From: Leifsonia sp. C5G2
Lineage (GTDB): Bacteria > Actinomycetota > Actinomycetes > Actinomycetales > Microbacteriaceae
Length of the DNA stretch: 64,000 bases
Direction: 5' to 3'
Assembly (NCBI RefSeq): GCF_013359685.1
Contig: NZ_JABFMV010000001.1
Span: 252,858 to 316,857 of the forward strand
Positions 44,266 to 53,534 of this stretch are shown here, in pieces (position 1 is the stretch's first letter; every line of letters starts with the position of its first letter). Position numbers and translations under genes: made by a program. The notes under the pieces are model-generated. The model was not told the DNA's origin. It saw only the letters and a list, made by a program, of their open reading frames with translations, and searched no databases.

Positions 44266-44393
44266 GGTCGCCTCCGCCGCAGAACTGAGCGATCGAACGG
44301 CCGAATCTCCTTCCTGGCCGCCTTACGTCGGAGATCCGCCGACCAGACGACCGAATCTCCGACGGAGGCGGCCGCGTGCCATACGCTCGAAGC

Positions 44394-45020
44394 ATGGCCC
44401 ACGACCTCGCGAACGTCCTCGGCGACGTCGGGCCGCTGCTGTTCTACCTCGCGGTCTGGGGGCTGGTCTTCGCCGGCACCGCGCTCTTCGTCGGGGTGTT
44501 CATCCCGTTCATCACCGGCGACTCGCTGCTGTTCGCCGCGGGGCTTCTGACGGGGACGCATCCCGAGCTCTCCATCTGGGTGCTCGCGATCGGCGTCGGC
44601 ATCGCGGCGGTGCTCGGCGATCAGGTCGGGTTCTGGCTCGGGCGACGGTTCGGGCGTCCGTACCTCACCCGCCGCGGCGGCCGCTGGGTGCAGGCGGGCG
44701 TGCGCCGGGCCGAACGGTTCTACGAGCTGTTCGGCTGGTGGTCCGTCGTCATCAGCCGCTACATCCCGTGGGGCCGCGTGTTCATCCCGCCGATCGCCGG
44801 GATCAGCGCCATGCGCTACTGGCGCTTCCTCACCGCGAACATCGTCGGCGCCCTCAGCTGGGGCGTGCTCATCACGGTCATCGGCTACTTCGCCGCGGTC
44901 AACCCGAGTGTGCGGCCCGTCGCCTACATCGTCGCCGGGGTCGTCATCGCCGCGTCGATCGTCGCGGGCATCCGCGCCTGGGTGCTCGACCGGCGCTCGC
45001 GTCGGCGCGAGGGTGCTTGA
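44394..45020 (+). CDS. DedA-family membrane protein
   Basis: 208 residues with four or five hydrophobic segments and the DedA motif GDQVGFWLGRRFGRPYL followed by FYELFGWWSVVISRYIPWGR, where the conserved Arg and Pro of the re-entrant loop are present. DedA proteins are implicated in lipid carrier (undecaprenyl phosphate) or phospholipid movement and in pH homeostasis. ATG 44394 follows TACGCT by six bases; GTG 44376 with GGAGG upstream is an alternative adding six residues. Confidence 0.9.
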   Translation: MAHDLANVLGDVGPLLFYLAVWGLVFAGTALFVGVFIPFITGDSLLFAAGLLTGTHPELSIWVLAIGVGIAAVLGDQVGFWLGRRFGRPYLTRRGGRWVQAGVRRAERFYELFGWWSVVISRYIPWGRVFIPPIAGISAMRYWRFLTANIVGALSWGVLITVIGYFAAVNPSVRPVAYIVAGVVIAASIVAGIRAWVLDRRSRRREGA

Positions 45021-45028
45021 CATGGCGT

Positions 45029-45094
45029 GACTGCGGCGTTTCGGAACGACGGCGGCTGCTCGCGCAGGCGCTGTCGTTCCGAAACGCCGCAGTC
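45029..45094. repeat. Long perfect inverted repeat (22-bp arms) between convergent genes
   Basis: Arms 45029-45050 and 45073-45094 are exact reverse complements, and GCG beyond one mismatch extends them. It lies between the dedA stop and the stop of the TIM-barrel isomerase gene and can terminate both. It resembles the elements at 21274 and 22929 in design, though not in sequence. Confidence 0.8.
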
Positions 45095-45098
45095 GCGC

Positions 45099-46133
45099 TC
45101 AGTCCTGGTTGCTGAAGGCGGCGTCGAAGGATGCGGTCGGCTGCTTCCAGAGCAGCGAACGGATGTAGCCGACGGCCTCCTTCGCGCCGTGCAGGCGGTC
45201 CATCCCGGCGTCCTCCCACTCGATCGAGATCGGACCGGTGTAGCCGATGGACTCGAGCGCGCGGAAGGCGTCCTCCCACGGCACGTCGCCGTGGCCGGTG
45301 GAGACGAAGTCCCACCCGCGGCGCGGGTCGCCCCACGGCAGGTGCGAGCCGAGCACGCCGGCGCGGCCGTTCTTCGGGCGCAGGCGCGTGTCCTTGCAGT
45401 CCACGTGGTAGATGCGGTCCTGGAAGTCGACGATGAAACCGACCGGGTCGATGTCCTGCCACATCATGTGCGACGGGTCCCAGTTGAAGCCGAACGCCTC
45501 GCGGTGGTCGATCGCCTCCAGGGTGCGGACGCTGGTCCAGTAGTCGTACGCGATCTCCGACGGGTGCACCTCGTGCGCGAACCGCACGCCCTCGCCGTCG
45601 AAGACGTCGAGGATCGGGTTCCACCGGTCGGCGAAGTCCTGGTAGCCGCGCTCGAAGACCTCGGCCGGCACCGGCGGGAACTGTGCGACGTACGGCCAGA
45701 TGCTGGAGCCGGTGAAGCCGACGACCGTGTCGACGCCGAGACTGCGGGCGACCTTCGCCGTGAGCTTGAGCTCCTCGGCCGCGCGCTGCCGCACGCCCTC
45801 CGGGTCGCCGTCGCCCCAGACCTTCGAGCCGACGATCGCCTGGTGACGGAAGTCGATGGGGTCGTCGCAGACCGCCTGCCCCTTCAGGTGGTTGGAGATC
45901 GCCCAGACCTTGAGGCCGTAGCGGTCGAGGATGTCGAGGCGGCCCTGCAGGTAGGCGTCGTCCTCGGCAGCGCGCCAGACGTCGAGGTGCTCGCCGGAGC
46001 ACGCGATCTCAAGACCGTCGTAGCCCCACTCGCTCGCGTACTTCGCCACCTCCTCCAGCGTGAGGTCGGCCCACTGGCCGGTGAAGAGGGTGACCGGGTG
46101 CGTGCGACCCGACTCGGCGGCGACGTCAGTCAT
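45099..46133 (-). CDS. Sugar isomerase/epimerase, xylose-isomerase-like TIM barrel
   Basis: 344 residues of the AP_endonuc_2 fold. Metal-site residues typical of the family appear in DGLEIACSGEHLDVWR, RFAHEVHPSEIAYDYW (Glu), FGFNWDPSHMMWQ (Asp, His), IYHVDCKDTRLRP and GPISIEWEDAGMDR (Glu). Relatives isomerise keto-sugars or inosose, or act as lyases on 3-keto-glycosides. It overlaps the preceding oxidoreductase gene by four bases and closes the leftward operon. Confidence 0.87.
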   Translation of the reverse strand: MTDVAAESGRTHPVTLFTGQWADLTLEEVAKYASEWGYDGLEIACSGEHLDVWRAAEDDAYLQGRLDILDRYGLKVWAISNHLKGQAVCDDPIDFRHQAIVGSKVWGDGDPEGVRQRAAEELKLTAKVARSLGVDTVVGFTGSSIWPYVAQFPPVPAEVFERGYQDFADRWNPILDVFDGEGVRFAHEVHPSEIAYDYWTSVRTLEAIDHREAFGFNWDPSHMMWQDIDPVGFIVDFQDRIYHVDCKDTRLRPKNGRAGVLGSHLPWGDPRRGWDFVSTGHGDVPWEDAFRALESIGYTGPISIEWEDAGMDRLHGAKEAVGYIRSLLWKQPTASFDAAFSNQD

Positions 46134-47296
46134 TCGTTCGTTCCCATCTCGATCCAGGTGCCCGACTCGGCCGAGTCGATCACCGCGTCCGTGACCCGCA
46201 CGGCCCGCAGGCCGTCGGTGAAGCGCGGGAGGCCGTCGGGCGTCTCGCCCGCGACCGCCGCGTAGGTGTCGGCGACGAACGCGTTGAACGCGTCCTGGTA
46301 GCCCTGCGGGTGACCCGACGGCACGACGCAGAGCCGTGCGGCGTCCTCGCTGAGCTGATCGGCATCGCGCGGGATGACGAGGCTGCCCTTCCTGCGCCCG
46401 ACCCACAGCGTCTCGGGCTGTTCCTGGTCGAACGCGACGCTCTCGGAGCTGCCCGCGATCTCGAGCCACAGCCGGTTCTTCCGCCCGGGGGCGACCTGCG
46501 ACACCAGCAGGGTGCCGAGCGCGCCGGCACAGGTCTCGACGACCACTGCGACCGCGTCCTCCGTCGTGATGCCGGAGTGCGCCGCGCGCTCCGCGAACAC
46601 GGTCCGCTTGGTGGCGGAGACGCGACTCACGCGGTCGCCGCTGACGAACTCCACCAGGTCGACCAGGTGCGAGCCGATGTCGGCGAAAGCACGCGAACGG
46701 CCGCCCTGGGCGGAGTCGACGCGCCAGTTGTCGTCGTCGGAGCCGAGCAGCCAGTCCTGCAGGTACGAGGCGTTGATGCTGAGCACGCGGCCGGCCTGCC
46801 CGGAGGCGAACCGGGAGCGGGCCTCGCGGACCAGAGGATGGAACCGGTACACGAACGGGACCGTCGCGGTGCGGCCCTCCGCCGCGGCGACGAGCCGCTC
46901 GGCGTCGGCCACGGTCGTCGCGAGCGGCTTCTCGCAGACGACGTCCTTGCCCGCGCCCAGCACCGCGGCCGCCTGATCGGCGTGCAGCGCGTTGGGCGTC
47001 GTGACGTGGACGACGTCGACCTGGTCGTCGGCGAGCAGCTCGTCGAGCGACGTGTAGGCCCGCGCCGCGCCGAGGCGATCCGCCGCGGCGACCGAGCGTT
47101 CGGGCGTCGACGAGACGATGCCCGCGAGCTCGGCCCTCGCTGCGCGGATCGCCCGCGAGTGCACCTCGGCCATGAAGCCGCCGCCGACGATCGCGACGCG
47201 CAGGCGTGCGCCCGCGGCGCTCTCGTCGCGGCGGGTCAGGCCGCCGGTCTGCGCCGCGCCCTGCGCGGCCGGGCTCCGGTCACTGCCGTCCGTCAT
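46130..47296 (-). CDS. Gfo/Idh/MocA-family sugar oxidoreductase
   Basis: 388 residues. After a loose N-terminus of about 30 residues comes the Rossmann motif LRVAIVGGGFMAEVHSRAIR, then VVCEKPLATTVADAE (EKP, catalytic Lys of the family) and DIGSHLVDLVEFV with the conserved Asp and His. It probably oxidises a sugar, inositol or glycoside with NAD(P)+. It follows the second oxidoreductase by nine bases and overlaps the isomerase gene. Confidence 0.9.
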   Translation of the reverse strand: MTDGSDRSPAAQGAAQTGGLTRRDESAAGARLRVAIVGGGFMAEVHSRAIRAARAELAGIVSSTPERSVAAADRLGAARAYTSLDELLADDQVDVVHVTTPNALHADQAAAVLGAGKDVVCEKPLATTVADAERLVAAAEGRTATVPFVYRFHPLVREARSRFASGQAGRVLSINASYLQDWLLGSDDDNWRVDSAQGGRSRAFADIGSHLVDLVEFVSGDRVSRVSATKRTVFAERAAHSGITTEDAVAVVVETCAGALGTLLVSQVAPGRKNRLWLEIAGSSESVAFDQEQPETLWVGRRKGSLVIPRDADQLSEDAARLCVVPSGHPQGYQDAFNAFVADTYAAVAGETPDGLPRFTDGLRAVRVTDAVIDSAESGTWIEMGTNE

Positions 47297-47305
47297 CGCG
47301 GCCGC

Positions 47306-48403
47306 CTACGCCAGGGTCTCCGCGCGCGGATCCCAGTCCTCCGGCAGCGCCGGGGCGACCTGGACCGTGCTCTGCACGTCGACCGGCGTGCGGGACTCGC
47401 CCGCCTCGATGGTCGAGACCATGATGTCGAGCACGTGGTAGGCCTGCTCGCCGGAGGCGCGCTCGGGCACACCGGCACGGATCGCGCGTGCGAGCTCGAC
47501 GACGCCGATGCCGCGGCCGGCCGAGGTCCCGGTCGACGGGAGCGTCTCGATCCCGTCGCCGCCGTGGACGAGCAGCTCGCCCTCGAAGGTGTTCGGGTCG
47601 GGCACGACGAGCGTGCCGTCGGCGCCCGCGACCTCGAACTGCGTGCGGCCGAGCTTCGAGTCGAAGCTGAACACCGCCTGCGCCGTCTGGCCGCTCTCGA
47701 ACTCGTACAGGGCGCTCACGTGGGTCGGCACCGTCACGGCGAACTCCTCGCCGGCGCGCGGCCCCGAGCCGATGATGCGGGTCTCGCGCGCTTTCGAGGC
47801 GCTCGCGCTCACGCGGGCGACCGGGCCGAAGAGCTGCACCAGGGCGGTCAGGTAGTACGGGCCGATGTCGAACAGCGGGCCGGCGCCCTCCTGGAACAGG
47901 AAGTCGGGGTTGGGGTGCCACGACTCCGGCCCCGGGCTCTGCATGAGCGTCAGCGCGGTGAGCGGAACGCCGATGTCGCCGTTCTCGATCAGCCGGCGCG
48001 CCGACTGGATGCCCGCGCCGAGGAAGGTGTCCGGCGCGGTCGCGACGCGGAGACCCTTGGCGTGCGCCGCCTCGAGCAGCTCCGTGCCGCTGGCCCGGTC
48101 GAGGGCGAACGGCTTCTCGCTCCACACGTTCTTGCCCGCGGCGAGCACCTGCAGCGCCACCTCGACGTGCACCTTCGGGATGGTCAGGTTGACGACGATC
48201 TCGATCGCGTCGTCGGCGAGCAGCTCCTCCACCGTTCCGGAGCCCGCAACGCCGTACTTCTCGGCCTGCGCCTTGGCCCGCTCGAGGTCGATGTCGGCGA
48301 CGAAGCGCACATCGAGGTCGGGGAACGAGGTGAGGTTCTCGAGGTACTGGTTGCTGATCACTCCGGCCCCGATGACGCCGACGCCCACGCGGCCGGCGGT
48401 CAT
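47306..48403 (-). CDS. Gfo/Idh/MocA-family sugar oxidoreductase
   Basis: 365 residues: GVGVIGAGVISNQYLENLTS for NAD(P), NVWSEKPFALDRASG (EKP Lys) and FDIGPYYLTALVQLFGPVAR, where Tyr replaces the His seen in many relatives. The ATG overlaps the stop of the isomerase gene upstream (ATGA). Having two different members in one operon suggests that oxidation and a later reduction are done by separate enzymes. Confidence 0.9.
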   Translation of the reverse strand: MTAGRVGVGVIGAGVISNQYLENLTSFPDLDVRFVADIDLERAKAQAEKYGVAGSGTVEELLADDAIEIVVNLTIPKVHVEVALQVLAAGKNVWSEKPFALDRASGTELLEAAHAKGLRVATAPDTFLGAGIQSARRLIENGDIGVPLTALTLMQSPGPESWHPNPDFLFQEGAGPLFDIGPYYLTALVQLFGPVARVSASASKARETRIIGSGPRAGEEFAVTVPTHVSALYEFESGQTAQAVFSFDSKLGRTQFEVAGADGTLVVPDPNTFEGELLVHGGDGIETLPSTGTSAGRGIGVVELARAIRAGVPERASGEQAYHVLDIMVSTIEAGESRTPVDVQSTVQVAPALPEDWDPRAETLA

Positions 48404-49143
48404 GCGAGGCCCTTGGAGTTGAGGAAGGCGAAGCTGTCGGCGACGGCCTGGAACCGGTCGCCGCGCGAGTCGTCGAGCTCGATGACGCGCAGGGCGTCCG
48501 GCGCGGCCGCGATGATCTGCTCGACCGGGAGCGAGCCCTGACCCACCGCCACTTGGTCCTTGGTCTCGTGGGTGCCGGGGCCGTCCTTGATGTGCAGCGC
48601 GACGACGCGGTCGCCCAGCTTCGGGAGGTACGCGACCGGGTCGACGCCCCCGACGGCCACCCAGTACGTGTCGACCTCGAGCACGACCTCCGGCGCCAGC
48701 TTGCCTGCGAAGAACTCGAGCGCGGTGACGCCCTCGATCGTGCTGGAGATCTCGTGGTCGTGGTTGTGGTACCCGACGCGGATGCCGTGGCGCGCGGCGA
48801 CCTCGGCCGCTGCGTTGAGCTGCTCGGCGGTCTGCGCGACGCCGGCGGCGCTCTGCCACTTATCCGGGGCCACGAACGGGTCGATGACCGTCTCGATGCC
48901 CAGCTCCTTCGCGGCGCCGAACACCTCGTCGAGATCGCCGCCGATGAAGCCCTGGTGAGTGGTGGGGGCCGAGAGACCGGCCTCCGAGAGGCCCTGGCGG
49001 AGGGCGTCGCCGAAGCTGAGGAACGCGAACGGCTCGACCTGCGTGAATCCGATCTCGGCGATCCGCTTCAGGGTTCCGGCCGTGTCCTCCGTCAGGAGCT
49101 CACGGACCGTGTACAGCTGCACGGAGACTTTTGACGTCGACAC
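48400..49143 (-). CDS. Sugar phosphate isomerase/epimerase (TIM barrel)
   Basis: 247 residues, first gene of the leftward operon. VSVQLYTVRELLTEDTAGTL starts the barrel; RVGYHNHDHEISSTIEGVTA, VVLEVDTYWVAVGG (Glu, Asp) and VVALHIKDGPGTHE (His, Lys) carry metal ligands of the AP_endonuc_2 family. Likely substrates are keto-sugars or inosose derivatives. GAGGAG precedes the GTG start. Confidence 0.87.
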   Translation of the reverse strand: MSTSKVSVQLYTVRELLTEDTAGTLKRIAEIGFTQVEPFAFLSFGDALRQGLSEAGLSAPTTHQGFIGGDLDEVFGAAKELGIETVIDPFVAPDKWQSAAGVAQTAEQLNAAAEVAARHGIRVGYHNHDHEISSTIEGVTALEFFAGKLAPEVVLEVDTYWVAVGGVDPVAYLPKLGDRVVALHIKDGPGTHETKDQVAVGQGSLPVEQIIAAAPDALRVIELDDSRGDRFQAVADSFAFLNSKGLA

Positions 49144-49194
49144 TGTTCTCCTCGTCGAGTTCGTTCATGGGGGTCGGCCGGTCGGCCTTGCTCC

Positions 49195-49223
49195 ATTCAA
49201 TCCGGACTTCTGCCGGATGTCAA
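49195..49223 (-). promoter_or_regulatory. Promoter with inverted repeat for the leftward keto-sugar operon
   Basis: TTGACA (49218-49223), 17-base spacer and TTGAAT (49195-49200) on the minus strand: a perfect -35. The whole spacer is TCCGG-N7-CCGGA, an inverted repeat placed exactly between the two elements, a good operator for the divergent ROK regulator. Confidence 0.7.
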
Positions 49224-49287
49224 ACAAAAGTCGACCATTGCGTGCATAACTTTGGGCCGAAGGCCGACACTGTGGTTCAATGTCGCT

Positions 49288-50478
49288 ATGACCGACAGCG
49301 CGCGAGACTCGGTGCTCGTCGCCGCAGACGCCGCGGAGCTGCTGGCGATCCTGCGCGACGGCGTCCCGCGCACCCGCGCGCAGCTCGCCGAACTGACCGG
49401 CCTGGCGCGCTCCACCATCGCTGCGCGCATCGACATCCTCACCGGGGCCGGACTCGTCATCCCCGCGGGCGACGACGTCTCCTCCGGCGGCCGCCCTCCC
49501 GCGCGCATCCGGTTCAACCCCGATTCGCGAGTGATCGTCGCGATCGACCTCGGCGCGACCCACGGCGTCGTCGCGCTGGCCGACCTGGCCGGCAACATCA
49601 CGGCGAGCGAGTCGCGCAGGCTCGACATCGCCGAGGGCCCCCTGCGCGTGCTCGACTGGGCACTGGAGGCGGCGAGCGAGCTCTACATCGCCTCCGGCCG
49701 CCAGCCGGAGGAGCTGATCGGCGTCGGCGTCGGCGTCCCCGGCCCGGTCGAGCACTCGACGGGGCTCCCGGTGAACCCGCCGATCATGCCCGGCTGGGAC
49801 CGGTTCGACATCCCCGCGTACATCCGCCGCGTGTTCGATGTGCCGGTGCTCGTCGACAACGACGTGAACCTGCTCGCTCTCGGCGAGCAGGCGCTGATGT
49901 GGCCGGACGAGACCGACCTCCTGTTCGTGAAGGTGGCGACCGGCGTCGGCGCGGGCATCATCGCGGGCGGGCGGCTGCAGCGCGGCGCCCTCGGCTCCGC
50001 CGGAGACCTCGGTCACGTCCGCGTCCCGTTCGGCACGGACACGCCGAGCCACGGGGAGCAGGACGCCGACCTCGAGTCGCTGGTCAGCGGGCCGGCGATC
50101 GCCCGGGCGCTCCGCGAGGCCGGCTTCGCCGCGGAGACGAGCGACGACGTCGTCGAGCTCGCCCGCAGCGGCAACCCGGTCGTGCAGGAGGCCATCCGCC
50201 AGGCCGGCCGCGACCTCGGCGCCGTCGTCGCGACGTGCGTCAACCTCCTGAACCCGTCGATGATCGTCGTCGGCGGCAGCCTCTCCCGCGTCGGCGAGCA
50301 GCTCCTCGCCGGGATGCGCGAGGTCGTCTACCAGCGGTCCACCCCGCTGGCGACGCAGCACCTGACCATCACCCAGTCCCGCTCCGGCGAGACCGGCGGC
50401 GCCATGGGCGCGGCCATCATGGTCATCCAGCGCGCCCTCGATCCGAACATCGGCATCCCGCGCACCCTGTTCCGCTGA
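49288..50478 (+). CDS. ROK-family transcriptional regulator
   Basis: 396 residues. An N-terminal winged helix (PRTRAQLAELTGLARSTIAA) precedes a ROK domain with VIVAIDLGATHGVVALADLA. The kinase-type zinc motif is lost: after SAGDLGHVRVPFGTD no CXCG cluster follows, so it is likely a sugar sensor only (NagC/XylR type). It sits between the two arms of the keto-sugar cluster and probably controls both. ATG 49288 follows TTCAAT by six bases. Confidence 0.9.
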   Translation: MTDSARDSVLVAADAAELLAILRDGVPRTRAQLAELTGLARSTIAARIDILTGAGLVIPAGDDVSSGGRPPARIRFNPDSRVIVAIDLGATHGVVALADLAGNITASESRRLDIAEGPLRVLDWALEAASELYIASGRQPEELIGVGVGVPGPVEHSTGLPVNPPIMPGWDRFDIPAYIRRVFDVPVLVDNDVNLLALGEQALMWPDETDLLFVKVATGVGAGIIAGGRLQRGALGSAGDLGHVRVPFGTDTPSHGEQDADLESLVSGPAIARALREAGFAAETSDDVVELARSGNPVVQEAIRQAGRDLGAVVATCVNLLNPSMIVVGGSLSRVGEQLLAGMREVVYQRSTPLATQHLTITQSRSGETGGAMGAAIMVIQRALDPNIGIPRTLFR

Positions 50479-50519
50479 CCCCCGCGGCGGACTCCCCCCA
50501 CCGACCACCATGACCATGC

Positions 50520-50533
50520 TCGAATCGATTCGA
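50520..50533. promoter_or_regulatory. Perfect 14-bp palindrome before the rightward arm
   Basis: TCGAATCGATTCGA, 20 bases before the GTG at 50553 and 41 bases after the ROK regulator stop. Position and symmetry suggest an operator. It has no close copy at the leftward promoter, so a different regulator is possible. Confidence 0.5.
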
Positions 50534-50552
50534 ACCCCCTGAAAGGAGTGCC

Positions 50553-51698
50553 GTGAGCACGCACAGCGAATCCCTCGGCCGTCCCCTCCGCGCCGGAGTG
50601 ATCGGCCTCGGCTGGGCCGGCCAGCAGCACATGGCCGCCTACGACGCGCTCCCCGGCGTCGAGCTCGTCGCCATCGCGGGCATGGAGGACGGCCCGCGCG
50701 CCGAACTCGGAGAGCAGTACGGCCTGACGCGACTGCACCGCGACTGGAAGGACCTCGTCGCCGAGGGCGACCTCGACCTGGTGAGCGTCGCGGTCCCCAC
50801 CTTCCTGCACGCCCCCATCGCCGTCGGCGCTCTCGAGGCCGGCCTCCACGTGCTCAGCGAGAAGCCGATCGCCCGCACCGCGGCCGAGGCGCAGACCATG
50901 GTGGACGCCGCCCACCGCGCCGGCCGCGTGCTGGAGGTCGCCTTCAACCACCGGCGCCGCGGCGACATCGAAGCGCTCAAGGCTGCGATCGACGGCGGGC
51001 AGATCGGCCGGCCGTACCACGCACGGGCCATCTGGCTGCGCCGGGCGGGCATCCCCGCGCTCGGCAGCTGGTTCACCAACCGCGAGATGGCGGGCGGCGG
51101 CCCGCTGATAGACATCGGCGTCCACGTGCTCGACTACGCGCTGCACCTCTTCGGCGAGCCCCGCGTCCAGGCGGTGTCGGCCGTCACGCACGCGGAGCTC
51201 GGCAACCGCGGCCGCGGAGGGTCGACCGGTTCGGTCAAGCAGAACGTCGACTCCGCCTACGAGGTGGAAGACCTGGCGAGCCTGCTGCTCCGCCTCGAAG
51301 GCGGCGGCTCCATCGTCATCGAGACCAGCTGGGCGGCGTACCGCCCGGCCGGCGACGAATTCGGCATCACCCTCTATGGCACCGAGGGCGGCGCCGACCT
51401 GCGCGTCGTCGACTACGCGCCCTCCGGCGAGCTGACCATCTTCACCGGAGAGGGCGAGCAGAGCGAGGACATCACCGTGACCGCCGACCCGGGACGCGGC
51501 CACCTGGCGGTGGTCGAGACCTTCCTCGAGCACGTCGCCGACCCGGCGAACTGGTCGAACTGGGACGGCTCGCTCGCCCTCGACCGCGCACGCGTCATCG
51601 ACGCCGCCTACGAGTCGGCCCGCATCGGCGCCGAGGTGCGCCTCTCCCCCGCCACCAACGCGGACGGCGCCACCGCCGCCACCACCGAAGGAGCATGA
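50553..51698 (+). CDS. Gfo/Idh/MocA-family sugar oxidoreductase
   Basis: 381 residues. [20 protein letters not shown] (NAD(P) site), [20 protein letters not shown] (EKP Lys) and [20 protein letters not shown] (Asp, His) mark the family. AAAGGAG precedes the GTG. It overlaps the ThuA-like gene by four bases. In rhizobia a protein of this family (ThuB) oxidises trehalose and works with ThuA, so this pair may handle a disaccharide or glycoside. Confidence 0.9.
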   Translation: MSTHSESLGRPLRAGVIGLGWAGQQHMAAYDALPGVELVAIAGMEDGPRAELGEQYGLTRLHRDWKDLVAEGDLDLVSVAVPTFLHAPIAVGALEAGLHVLSEKPIARTAAEAQTMVDAAHRAGRVLEVAFNHRRRGDIEALKAAIDGGQIGRPYHARAIWLRRAGIPALGSWFTNREMAGGGPLIDIGVHVLDYALHLFGEPRVQAVSAVTHAELGNRGRGGSTGSVKQNVDSAYEVEDLASLLLRLEGGGSIVIETSWAAYRPAGDEFGITLYGTEGGADLRVVDYAPSGELTIFTGEGEQSEDITVTADPGRGHLAVVETFLEHVADPANWSNWDGSLALDRARVIDAAYESARIGAEVRLSPATNADGATAATTEGA

Positions 51699-52429
51699 CC
51701 ATGGCACTGCGCGTCACCGTCTGGAACGAGGGCGTCCACGAAGCGACCCAGCCCGAGATCGCCGCGATCTACCCGCACGGAATCCACGGCGCCATCGCCG
51801 AGGGCCTCGGCGAGCTGCTCGGCGACGAGGTCGAGGTGCGCACCGCGACCCTCGACGACCCGGAGCACGGCCTGAGCGAGCAGGCGCTCGACGAGACCGA
51901 CGTCCTGCTCTGGTGGGGCCACATCGCGCACGACCGCGTCTCCGACGAGGTCGTCGAGCGGGTGCGGCAGCACGTGCTCGGCGGGATGGGGCTCATCGTG
52001 CTGCACTCCGGGCACTTCTCGAAGATCTTCATCCGGATGCTCGGCACCACCTGTTCGCTGCGCTGGCGCAACCCGCAGGGCGGCGAGCGCGAGCTGGTCT
52101 GGAACGTGAACCCGACCCATCCGATCGCGGAGGGCGTCGAGCAGCCGATCGTGATCGAGGCGCAGGAGATGTACGGGGAGTTCTTCGACATCCCGACGCC
52201 CGACGACCTGGTCTTCATTAGCTCGTTCACCGGCGGCGAGGTGTTCCGATCGGGCGTGACGTTCACGCGCGGCCGCGGCAAGATCTTCTACTTCAGCCCG
52301 GGCGACCAGGAGTACCCCGTGTACTTCCATCCGCAGGTGCGGCGCGTGCTCGCCAACGGGGTCCGGTGGGCCGCGCCGGTCGCCGGCGCACGCCGGGCGC
52401 CCGAGGTGTCGAACCCGCAGCCGGTCTGA
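51695..52429 (+). CDS. ThuA-like protein (trehalose-utilisation family)
   Basis: 244 residues with the flavodoxin/glutamine-amidotransferase-like fold of Thu[55 protein letters not shown] and [20 protein letters not shown]. ThuA-type proteins act on 3-keto sugars made by the partner dehydrogenase. Both ATG 51695 and 51701 are possible starts; 51695 overlaps the upstream stop. Confidence 0.87.
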   Translation: MTMALRVTVWNEGVHEATQPEIAAIYPHGIHGAIAEGLGELLGDEVEVRTATLDDPEHGLSEQALDETDVLLWWGHIAHDRVSDEVVERVRQHVLGGMGLIVLHSGHFSKIFIRMLGTTCSLRWRNPQGGERELVWNVNPTHPIAEGVEQPIVIEAQEMYGEFFDIPTPDDLVFISSFTGGEVFRSGVTFTRGRGKIFYFSPGDQEYPVYFHPQVRRVLANGVRWAAPVAGARRAPEVSNPQPV

Positions 52430-52455
52430 CCCGCGGACCGGACGGAGGCGAGACC

Positions 52456-53499
52456 ATGACCGACGACCTGTCGACACTGCCCGAGCCGCGGCATCCCGAC
52501 CCCGCCGACGCGCCACCGCTGCGGTGGGGCGTGCTCGGCCCCGGCGCGATCGCCGCGGACTTCACCGACGCGCTGCACCGGCACACCCGCCAGCGGGTCG
52601 TCGCCGCGGGGTCGCGTTCCGCCGAGCGCGCCGCGGCCTTCGCTGCGGCGCACGGGGTGGAGCGGTCGCACGGCTCGTACGAGGCGCTGGTCGCCGACCC
52701 GGAGGTCGCCGTGGTCTACGTCGCCACCCCGCACAGCGAGCACCTCGAGCACGCGCTGCTCGCGATCGCGGCCGGCAAGCACATCCTGATCGAGAAGCCG
52801 ATGGCGGTCACCGCCGAGCAGGCCGGGCGGATCGTGGCGGCGGCACGCGAGGCAGGGGTGTTCGCGATGGAGGCGATGTGGACGCGGTACCTGCCGCAGA
52901 CCGACATCGTCCGCCAGCTGCTCGACCGCGGCGCGCTGGGAGACCTCCGCGTCGTGACGGCCGACTTCGGCGGCCGCGCGGCGTTCGACCCGGCGAGCCG
53001 GCTGTGGGATCCTGCGCTGGCGGGCGGGGCGCTGCTCGACCTCGGCGTCTACACCGTCTCCTGGGCCTCGTTCGCGCTCGGCGCGCCGGCCGGGATCGTC
53101 GCGACCGGGACCCTCGCCTCCACGGGTGTGGACGAGCAGGCGGCCCTCGTGCTGTCCTCCGCCTCCGGCGCCCAGGCGCTGCTGAGCACGTCCCTGCTGG
53201 CCGCGACCCCGTCGCTCGCCACGATCTGCGGCAGCGAGGGGCGGGTGGAGACGGACAGCCCGTTCTGGGGCCCGAGCGGCATCCGCGTCTTCCGCGCGGA
53301 CGGGACGCTCGCCGCGCACTGGCGCGACCCGTACGGCCGCCCGCACCGCGACGGCATGGCGTACGAGGCCGCGGCGCTGGCGCGCTTCATCGCGGAAGGC
53401 CGCACGGAGTCGCCGCTCCACCCGCTGTCGGAGGCCGTGGACACCCTCGCGACGATCGACGAGGCGCGGAGGCAACTCGGCGCGACGCGCGTGGAGTGA
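52456..53499 (+). CDS. Gfo/Idh/MocA-family oxidoreductase (dimeric dihydrodiol dehydrogenase-like)
   Basis: 347 residues, fourth member of the family in this cluster. LRWGVLGPGAIAADFTDALH, KHILIEKPMAVTAEQAGRIV and FAMEAMWTRYLPQTDIVRQL resemble the dihydrodiol/D-xylose dehydrogenase branch, and GGALLDLGVYTVSWASFALG carries the Asp-X-Gly-X-Tyr variant. GGAGGCGAGACC precedes the ATG. It begins 26 bases after ThuA and is probably the last gene of the rightward arm. Confidence 0.88.
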   Translation: MTDDLSTLPEPRHPDPADAPPLRWGVLGPGAIAADFTDALHRHTRQRVVAAGSRSAERAAAFAAAHGVERSHGSYEALVADPEVAVVYVATPHSEHLEHALLAIAAGKHILIEKPMAVTAEQAGRIVAAAREAGVFAMEAMWTRYLPQTDIVRQLLDRGALGDLRVVTADFGGRAAFDPASRLWDPALAGGALLDLGVYTVSWASFALGAPAGIVATGTLASTGVDEQAALVLSSASGAQALLSTSLLAATPSLATICGSEGRVETDSPFWGPSGIRVFRADGTLAAHWRDPYGRPHRDGMAYEAAALARFIAEGRTESPLHPLSEAVDTLATIDEARRQLGATRVE

Positions 53500-53534
53500 C
53501 AGCCGGCGCCGGTCCGACGCGGCAGAATGGACAG

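Noticed and set aside
44266-44375. Imperfect inverted and direct repeats (CGAATCTCC twice, ATCTCC/GGAGAT) between the hydrolase and dedA
   Set aside because: Pairing is short and interrupted; it may be a weak terminator but does not match the long perfect repeats elsewhere.
46310-48541. Plus-strand open frame of 743 codons
   Set aside because: Lies opposite two clear Gfo/Idh/MocA genes; Arg/Asp/Leu-rich with no motif.
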